Shown here: piece by piece, positions 57,400 to 64,000 of the stretch
Numbering within the stretch: position 1 is the stretch's first letter
Layout: each line of letters starts with the position of its first letter
DNA from: Ascidia mentula
Lineage: Eukaryota; Chordata; Ascidiacea; Phlebobranchia; Ascidiidae
Reading direction: 5' to 3'
DNA: 64,000 bases
Assembly: GCA_947561715.1 (NCBI GenBank)
Contig: OX387202.1
Coordinates: 4,973,001-5,037,000 of the forward strand
Position numbers and translations under genes: made by a program
The notes under the pieces: generated by a model
Databases searched by the model: none
What the model saw: the letters and a program-made list of their open reading frames with translations, nothing else
What the model was told of the DNA's origin: nothing

Positions 57400-57460
57400 C
57401 AAGCACACTAGCTTTTGCGAGTGCCTCTCGCTTCATCAGGTGTAAACACAATGCGATACA
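57400..57460 (-). mobile_element. PLE-type 3'-end scrap
   Basis: Minus strand CACCTGATGAAGCGAGAGGC and ACTCGCAAAAGCTAGTGTG: a GCGAG/CTCGC hairpin after CTGATGA, as at other PLE 3' ends, but with AAAA in place of GAAA. Confidence 0.45.
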
Positions 57461-57529
57461 ACAAGCAAGCGCAAGACGGCCAAACAAAAGCACTGTGAAA
57501 CGTCAAACAGACTTTTTTTCCAAATTGCA

Positions 57530-57600
57530 CAGTTGAGTGGTTTCTCTCCAGTATGTATCAGAATGTGCCTTGTTCGATCACCAGAACGGCCACAACGTGC
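57530..57600 (-). pseudogene. C2H2 zinc-finger scrap
   Basis: Minus strand reads GDRTRHILIHTGEKPLNCA, a piece of one finger and linker matching [16 protein letters not shown] (finger 2/3 of the 53-kb gene). Flanks are out of frame. Confidence 0.65.
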
Positions 57601-58699
57601 ATTGCGTTCTGTGAAGCAAGGTTCCGTGATCGTTTATTTAGATTTCCTATCATGACTAAAACTACAAACATGTATAGCACATATGATAAATTGGGTTTTA
57701 GCCTTTAGCACCATCAGTTACCAAGCCATAATGTTTGGCCACAGTGCGCTCCACGGTGGTTCGTCTCTGTTGTTTGGTACTCAGTATAACACTGCTGCCA
57801 TTTCGGCGAAATAACATTTTTTGAAGAAATATATTTCACGCAAGACTGAACATTACTTTAAGGGATTTATCAAAAATAAGACACAAGTATATACACACAC
57901 AAATTAGAACACAATGACTATCCAAAAACATCAATGGTAACTTTCCCTATGCTATGAATGCTGACTATTTTCGTTCATACAAGGTATACATTAAAGGCAA
58001 CAAACCATGTAAGTTTGGATGGGATCGTACATCAAGCTGATAGTAGTGTAGTCGCTTGATATAGGCGAAAATTTAAAACCTTTTTCGTCCATAGGATGTT
58101 ATTATTTTGCACAGAGTTTGCTTGGAGCATGCTGATGAACGTGGTATAAGTTAAAATACCAAAATGTTTTCGTCAAAATGACAGTAGTGTCGAAACTACG
58201 CGTGTACATCCTGTCCGCAGGTAAACAGACGTGACGAGAACCCAATCATATGCATGAATGTGCACCGACACTTTGTGATTAAACGTCATTTTTGTGTTAA
58301 ATTGTGCAATTTGATTACCTAGCGTGTACGTGCACATCTGGGATTTTGCGTTAATCACTTCGCTCTCTTCGCCAGATGGGTTAATCTCGCACATATGTGC
58401 TAATCGGTTTGGTTTTAATTTCACATCGACGTTTTATAATAATCCGTCCGTATTCGCATTTTTCTCGTTGATATTATAAATACCGTCACACGGCCTTAAA
58501 GCTGGGAGAGAGAACGAATTACGCGCATGCTAAAAACATCGTTGGGAGAAAGTTGCATTGAGCGCTTACGTGTATTGAACCAAGGTATGTTTGTTTAGCG
58601 TTTTATGTTTTGATTAAAAAGTTGCAAAGGTAATTCTTGGTAGATGATTTTAACAGTCTTAGGAGTCAAATAGACGGAGTGTTTCGTTCTGCAAACCGC

Positions 58700-59400
58700 G
58701 GTCCCTGCAAATGACAACAAATATACGACAGTTAGAATATGAGTAATTTGCCACGCGTGTTAACAACTGACATAAAATGTGTACAAATTATAGCGGTGCA
58801 ACATATTGCTGTCCTTGCAACACATGTGGCTGATTTACTACTACAGAACACAAAGACAACTCTATGCAAGTCGTGGTGATAAATGAGTGTAAAGTAATGA
58901 TAACTTCCTGCCCAGCAAAGCTGTAGCGTTTGTGACCGACAAGACACGAAACTATGTGAAAATCGCACAGGGAACTGTGTGAACGAACGTTTAGTAAGAG
59001 TAACAAATTGGATGACAAGCATGTGATGGTATATGAAATTATAACAGGAGATTTTCAGAAAACAGACATATTTAAACACGGTTCGTTTGGTAATACGAAA
59101 GAAAAGGATTTGATAATTCGATACCTAGTATTTGGAACTATGAAATATCATAACTAACTATTTTAACTGATATAAATCAACAATAAAGCACCGAGTTGGT
59201 GTCAATTGATTAATGCATATTTTAACTACAAGATTTTTGCGGTTAAAATATGCATTAATCAATTGCACTTTGCTGTGCAATAAAGCTGTTCTAGAATATG
59301 TAACGAACCATACTTACATTTAGGATACAAGTAATCAGAATAGTTAATCTGAAGAAGAGTACAGAATGAAGCCCTACAAATGCACGTTATGTTCTAAAGC
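58700..59400. repeat. Left arm of a large inverted repeat (partner 61735-62500)
   Basis: Reading inward from both sides the arms share the same order: a ~350-base segment (58732-59079 minus against 62158-62475 plus, encoding the same chance frame), then TAACGAACCATACTTACATT + TAGGATACAAGT, then the ATGAAGCCCTAC zinc-finger start. Confidence 0.75.
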
Positions 59401-59480
59401 AGTGCTTTTCAACCTTTTCCGCACTTTTCTGTGGCACGAAAATTTCATCCGCACAACGCGGCCAACCCGCGCATGAAATG
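59367..59480 (+). pseudogene. Truncated C2H2 zinc-finger gene start
   Basis: ATGAAGCCCTACAAATGCAC encodes [12 protein letters not shown], identical to the start of the copy at 61742, then goes into unrelated sequence and a stop after about 36 codons. Only half a finger remains. It is the mirror partner of the copy at 61419-61742 in the inverted repeat. Confidence 0.7.
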
Positions 59481-59689
59481 TTTGCGAACCCCAGGATGTA
59501 CATAACTGTGTTCCTCTATGTAGACATTAAAGTTTCTGGAAATTAACGGCGCAATGTTACGTCACAGACGCCAAGCTTCACAAAAGCGGAAATTATACTA
59601 ACGTATACTCGGATTTGTATTGGATTCGATGCGGACTGGGGAATCTAAGGAAAAATAGCGGGAGACAACTTCGTACGTACATTGTGAAA

Positions 59690-61015
59690 CCTGTTGTACG
59701 TCAGTTTAAGAAATTCATGGCATTCAACGTAGACTCTGCTTTTAGTGTACAGTTGCCAGGGCTTTAAGTTAAGAAATTCGTTGCGTTCAACGTGCAAGTT
59801 GGTTTTTATGTACAGTAGCAAGGACTTCAAGTTAGAAAATCATTGCGTTCAACGTCCACTATGGTTTTTGTGTACAGCGGCAAGGGCTTTATTGTGTTTG
59901 ACGCCAACTACATTATTCGTGGACAATGCTATGTGCTTTTAGTCCAGAAACGTATTGGGATTAACTTCTGCTGTAATATATGTATAAAGTCGCAAGGGCT
60001 TTAAGCTAAGAAATTCATTGTGTTCAACGTCCACTATGGTTTTCGTGTGCAGTTGCAAGCGCTTTGTAGGTTAGGAAATTCATTGTGTTCAACGTCCACT
60101 CTGGTTTTCGTGTACAGCTGCAAGCGCTTTATAGGTTAGGAAATTCATAGCGTTCAACGTACACTCTGGTTTTCGTGTACAGTTGCAAGCGCTTTATAGG
60201 TTAGGAAATTCATTGCGTTCATTGTACACTCTGATTTTTGTGTACAGTTGCAAGCGCTTTATAGGTTAGGAAATTCATTGCGTTCATTGTACACTCTGAT
60301 TTTCGTGTACAGTTGCAAGCGCTTTATAGGTTAGGAAATTCATTGCGTTCATTGTACACTCTGATTTTTGTGTACAGTTGCAAGCGCTTTATAGGTTAGG
60401 AAATTCATTGCGTTCATTGTACACTCTGATTTTCGTGTACAGTTGCAAGCGCTTTATAGGTTAGGAAATTCATTGCGTTCATTGTACACTCTGATTTTCG
60501 TGTACAGTTGCAAGCGCTTTGTAGGTTAGGAAATTCATTGCGTTCATTGTACACTCTGATTTTCGTGTACAGCTGCAAGCGCTTTATAGGTTAGGAAATT
60601 CATAGCGTTCAACGTACACTCTGGTTTTCGTGTACAGTTGCAAGCGCTTTATAGGTTAGGAAATTCATTGCGTTCATTGTACACTCTGATTTTTGTGTAC
60701 AGTTGCAAGCGCTTTATAGGTTAGGAAATTCATTGCGTTCATTGTACACTCTGATTTTCGTGTACAGTTGCAAGCGCTTTATAGGTTAGGAAATTCATTG
60801 CGTTCATTGTACACTCTGATTTTTGTGTACAGTTGCAAGCGCTTTATAGGTTAGGAAATTCATTGCGTTCATTGTACACTCTGATTTTTGTGTACAGTTG
60901 CAAGCGCTTTATAGGTTAGGAAATTCATTGCGTTCAACGTACACTCTGGTTTTTGTGTACAGTTGCAAGGGTTTTAAGTTAAGAAATTCATTGCGTTCAA
61001 CGTACATCTAAACGT
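59690..61015. repeat. 65-bp minisatellite, about 20 units
   Basis: The unit is GTACAGTTGCAAGCGCTTTA + TAGGTTAGGAAATTCATTGC + GTTCATTGTACACTCTGATT + TT(C/T)GT. The period of 65 bases is exact from about 60050 to 60960, with more divergent or shorter units at the edges (59690-60050). Units differ at a few sites (TTCGT or TTTGT, GTTCATTG or GTTCAACG), forming a higher-order pattern. As 65 is not a multiple of three, it is not coding. Confidence 0.92.
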
Positions 61016-61059
61016 ACATCATAAATCTAAACAACAACACGTGGGCGAGGTAAACACCC

Positions 61060-61410
61060 CCAGGAATGTTATAATTCAATCAGACACGACACCAATTAAT
61101 CAAATAATTATCGCAAACCTGGCGCCAGCACGTGCCTCAACACAAATCCACAGACGTGCCAAGATATATCTTCACACCGTCTAATGTGTTCTGCTAAGCT
61201 TATTAATGATAGATACATAACACATCTTTTGTTGTTGTTGTTTTTTTTCAAAAAAAAACAAAAAAATATATAACTAGTTAACATAAAAGGAAAAAAAAAA
61301 AAAAAAAATGAGAAGTTTTTCTTCCAGTTGTCGATATGTGTTTTTCTTTTTGCAACGCCCGTACCTTCCATAGGGCCGGTCCTATGACCAAGAATGGTTC
61401 CACCGGTCCT
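61060..61410. other. AT-rich interval between minisatellite and zinc-finger relic
   Basis: Contains homopolymer runs of T and A (about 61230-61310). No gene seen. Confidence 0.4.
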
Positions 61411-61418
61411 TCGTCACG

Positions 61419-61742
61419 TCACCAGTCGAAATGATTGCTGCAAGTTGTTGTGCGTATTCGCTGACGTTTGCGAGAAATAAAATGAATTGAATTGAATTGA
61501 GTTCGAACGTGTGGAGTTAGATAGCTTGATTGAGTGAAAGCTTTATCACAAATCTTACATTTGAATGGTTTCCCTCCAGTGTGAATTCGTTGATGGATTT
61601 TCAATTCGTGACGAGTTTTAAAACACTTTTCGCAAACATCGCACCTAAAAGGTTTCTCTCCAGTGTGAATTCGAAGGTGTGCGTTTAGATAGGTTTTCTT
61701 GGTGAACGCTTTAGAACATAACGTGCACTTGTAGGGCTTCAT
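61419..61742 (-). pseudogene. Truncated C2H2 zinc-finger gene (three fingers)
   Basis: Starts [20 protein letters not shown] and has three full fingers with linkers HTGEKP and HTGGKP, corresponding to fingers 1, 11 and 12 of the 53-kb gene. The third runs into [14 protein letters not shown] and unrelated sequence (GAATTGAATTGAATTGA) before a stop. The last His pair of finger 3 is lost (HVRTQ). It may be a deletion derivative; a short functional protein cannot be excluded. Confidence 0.7.
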
Positions 61743-62500
61743 TCTGTAAATTTCTTCAGATTATCTATTCAGATCACTTGTATCCTAAATGTAAGTATGG
61801 TTCGTTACATATGCTAGCACAGCCTTATTGCATTGTTTGCATTTCCCTCTTTATTTCTTGTTATTCCTCTGATGTTGTTTGATTGTATACAGTTCTTCCA
61901 CTGTGAAGCAACATTGCCACGAACCACAATTCAAGGGATTAACACTATAAACTTTGCTTCTACTTATTATAGCAATAAATATACACGTGCGCAGGACAAA
62001 AATCTTGTGGTTAAATATACATTAAGTAATTAACACCAACTCGCTGCTTTATTGTTGATTTATGTCAGTTAAAATGGTTGGTTATGATATTTCATAAATC
62101 CAAATACTAGGTATCGAATTATCAAAGCCTTGTTTCGAATTACCAAACCAACCTAACTTGTTTAAAGATGTCTGTTTTCTCTCAATCTCCTGTTATAATT
62201 TCATATACCACCACACGCTTATCACCCACTCTGTTACTCTTACTGGTCGTTCATTCACACAGTTCTCTGCGCGATTTTCACATAGTTTCGTGTCTTGTCG
62301 GTCTCAAACACTACAGCTTTGCTGGACAGGAAATTATCATTACTTTACACTCATTTACCACCACGGCTTGCATAGAGTTGTCTTTGTGTTCTGTAGTAAT
62401 AATTCAGCCACATGTGTTGCAAGGACAGCAATGTTGCACCGCTATAACTTGTACACATTTTATGTCAGTTGTTAACACACGTGGCAAATTTCTCATTATC
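61735..62500. repeat. Right arm of the inverted repeat
   Basis: Partner of 58700-59400. The spacer between the arms (59.4-61.7 kb) holds the minisatellite and the truncated zinc-finger copies. Confidence 0.75.
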
Positions 62501-62544
62501 TAACTGTTGTATATTTTTGTTCATTCATGCATATAATAGGGAAA

Positions 62545-63539
62545 CAAACACGACGCAGGTGGGTGGTACATTGGAATTCTTGGACGTTCTCCATGTTATT
62601 CCACGAGATTCTTGGTTGGATTTTGAAACCAAAGACTTCACTAAGCCGACAAGTGTTGGGCGTACATTCATCAATGGAATGTCACATTATCCCCAGCACA
62701 TCTTTAAGGCAATTGTGTACGGGGAGGCTGTAAGGATGCGCCGCTTAAATGAGGAGCAAGAAGATTACATTGAAAGCCTCAATCGCCTCCAGAAAAAGTG
62801 TGCTGCCTCAGAATTTCCAATGCGCAAAACGAAAAAACTCATTGCTATTGCGCGTAATTGGAAGGAGAGGTTTGGGCCTAAAAACAACCACGAGGAAAAT
62901 ACCGGCGCCAACAAGTGTATATACTGGGGTACATTCTTCCCAAGCTATATGTCGCTTTCTGCCAAAGACAAAGAACTGGAACCGAATGCCAGGGTAACTT
63001 TTAAAAAACCACGGACATTGCAAAGTTGGCTAACTTCCTTTAAAGCAACTGCCACAGTCACCCACACGGGGCCGGGCTATTCAAAGCCTTGTGGTAGCTG
63101 CGGCCTGTGTGGACACTGCAAGGGTCTCAAAAGCATGGTGGATGAGGTTCATCATGTCGGCACTCCGTCTGGTTTGGTGAAGCTCCACGACCAATGAAGC
63201 TGCACCAATTATGGCATATATGTGGCAATATGCAGAATATGTCATGACAAATATGTGGGACAAACTAAAAACAAGTTTTCCACCAGATGGAACCAACATC
63301 GACAAATGTGGAGAACTTTTAACACCAGGGCCACGGGTGACAAAAGTGCATTACTCCGCCATTACGAAGTGCACCACCATCAACAATTCAGCGAAAGACC
63401 AAAGCTAGCTGAATGCTACTCTGTGGTGTTTTTACAACAACCGCCCATGGACCAATTGGACATATACGAGGACAAATGGCACAAACACTTAAACGCAAAA
63501 ATCAACATTCAAAAATTAATTTTACCGTCAGTTACGTGA
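62545..63539 (+). pseudogene. PLE reverse transcriptase C-terminus and GIY-YIG endonuclease
   Basis: Frame to 63197 reads GGTLEFLDVLHVIPRD, TSVGRTFINGMSHYPQHIFK, AVRMRRLNEEQEDY and a Cys/His cluster PCGSCGLCGHCKGL, then meets a TGA after LHDQ. Frame 63222-63539 resumes at the GIY-YIG nuclease: GIYVAICRICHDKYVGQTKN, FSTRWNQHRQMW, LRHYEVHHHQQFSERP and QLDIYEDKWHKHLNAKIN. The active-site FIDD part of the reverse transcriptase is missing (5' truncation). The nuclease domain itself keeps all key motifs; the single TGA separates it from the rest. Confidence 0.85.
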
Positions 63540-63761
63540 CCCTCCACCCATTTCATTTCATTTATTTATTTTATTTATTTTATTACAATCTTTTTATCGT
63601 TGTTTCACCTGATTAACCAATGTACGCCTGTGGTGATAAAAAAGTAGGTCACTTGTAACATCTGATCAGAGCGTCGTGCAGTATGTTAGCACCAGAGGTT
63701 TCTACTGTTCGGCCAGTTTTATCGTTTTATCATTTTTAGCGTCTAACTATGTCTTTTCTGT

Positions 63762-63815
63762 TTATTTTGTTTGTAGAACTGAAGATGCTTTAATAAAAAG
63801 CGAAACATGTTTTCT
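63762..63815 (+). ncRNA. Hammerhead-like motif at the PLE 3' end
   Basis: TAGAA, CTGAAGA, bulged T, GCTTT-AATA-AAAGC (perfect stem II), GAAA, palindromic CATG, TT, then TTCTA pairing with TAGAA. Layout is the same as at 42.94 kb, but the core has CTGAAGA instead of CTGATGA, which should weaken or abolish cleavage. Confidence 0.5.
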
Positions 63816-64000
63816 AAAACCAGAAGCGTGGACACAAAGTTGTAAAAGTAACATTTAAAATTGAATTGATGGTTAACTTGTGTCACGTGAAAGAAGTGCT
63901 GCTGGTTAGGTAGATTTCATGAAGTAAAAACATTTTATTGCTTTCCCATTATACCACTTTACTTACTATTTCAATGAAAAAAAAGAGTTTTTAATGTTTA

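Larger units (their letters stand above)
57205..58225. repeat. Segmental duplication, copy 2 (MITE-free)
   Basis: Partner of 54490-56340. Contains the empty TTAA site at 57991-57994. It also includes an unrelated ~400-base stretch with PLE and zinc-finger scraps between about 57330 and 57765. Confidence 0.65.
62530..63870 (+). mobile_element. PLE, second lineage, 5'-truncated
   Basis: Covers the C-terminal part of the reverse transcriptase, the connector, the GIY-YIG endonuclease and the 3' end. It is related to, but clearly diverged from, the 38-43 kb copies. Confidence 0.85.

Noticed and set aside
58732..59079. 115-codon frame matched by 62158-62475
   Set aside because: Two frames are open at once in the repeat and no splice sites or domain are seen. 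The match reflects a repeated DNA segment rather than a protein.
59690..61015. Regular repeats resembling a CRISPR array
   Set aside because: Units are contiguous 65-base repeats with no unique spacers, in a eukaryotic genome. It is a minisatellite.
1..64000. tRNA or rRNA genes
   Set aside because: No cloverleaf with A and B boxes or rRNA-like conserved stretch was noticed by eye. A tRNA scan could overturn this.

Overview
This window is animal nuclear DNA. Genes are split into many short exons with GT-AG introns of about 80-500 bases, the DNA is AT-rich, and dead retroelements and local repeats are dense. The gene content (membrane and secreted intelectin-like lectins, a C-type lectin/FN3 receptor, an executioner caspase, a C2H2 zinc-finger family) fits an invertebrate deuterostome, most likely an ascidian tunicate of Ciona type. 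The organism is an inference; the exon structures are read from the sequence. Layout: (1) 0.8-3.4 kb, minus: end of a type I membrane receptor with two C-type lectin-like domains, an FN3 domain, a Thr-rich stalk, a TM helix and a short tail with YENV and YMNM motifs. (2) 4.2-6.7 kb: wrecked Gypsy element. (3) 7.5-10 kb: two orphan exons, one of them collagen-like. (4) 11.2-12.9 kb, minus: a complete 346-aa, 8-exon caspase-3/7-like gene. (5) 14-18.1 kb: fragments of secreted or receptor-like genes, interrupted by a Penelope-like element (PLE). (6) 19.3-32.9 kb: a ~7.2-kb tandem duplication carrying two 16-exon genes for type II membrane proteins with an intelectin domain split by a ~235-aa insert. 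(7) 33.7-36.3 kb: a canonical hammerhead ribozyme and a second Gypsy element. (8) 38.6-43.0 kb: two PLE copies head to head, forming a 1.4-kb-arm inverted repeat. (9) 43.6-48.6 kb: a two-exon intelectin-like relic facing a third intelectin-like gene, which has a signal peptide in place of the membrane anchor. (10) 48.6-53 kb: mostly non-coding repeats. (11) 53.2-62.5 kb: a 12-finger zinc-finger gene, its truncated relatives, a TTAA-flanked MITE with its empty site preserved in a paralogous segment, and a 1.3-kb 65-bp minisatellite inside an inverted repeat. (12) 62.5-63.9 kb: a further PLE. The host genes point to recognition at the cell surface and cell death: lectin-like ectodomains joined to cytoplasmic tails with SH2-type tyrosine motifs, a secreted lectin paralog and an executioner caspase. 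No functional link between them can be shown from sequence. The strongest candidate for something undescribed is the intelectin family with the large inserted domain, and the way its tandem copies share an almost identical 5' end but differ in the ectodomain exons.
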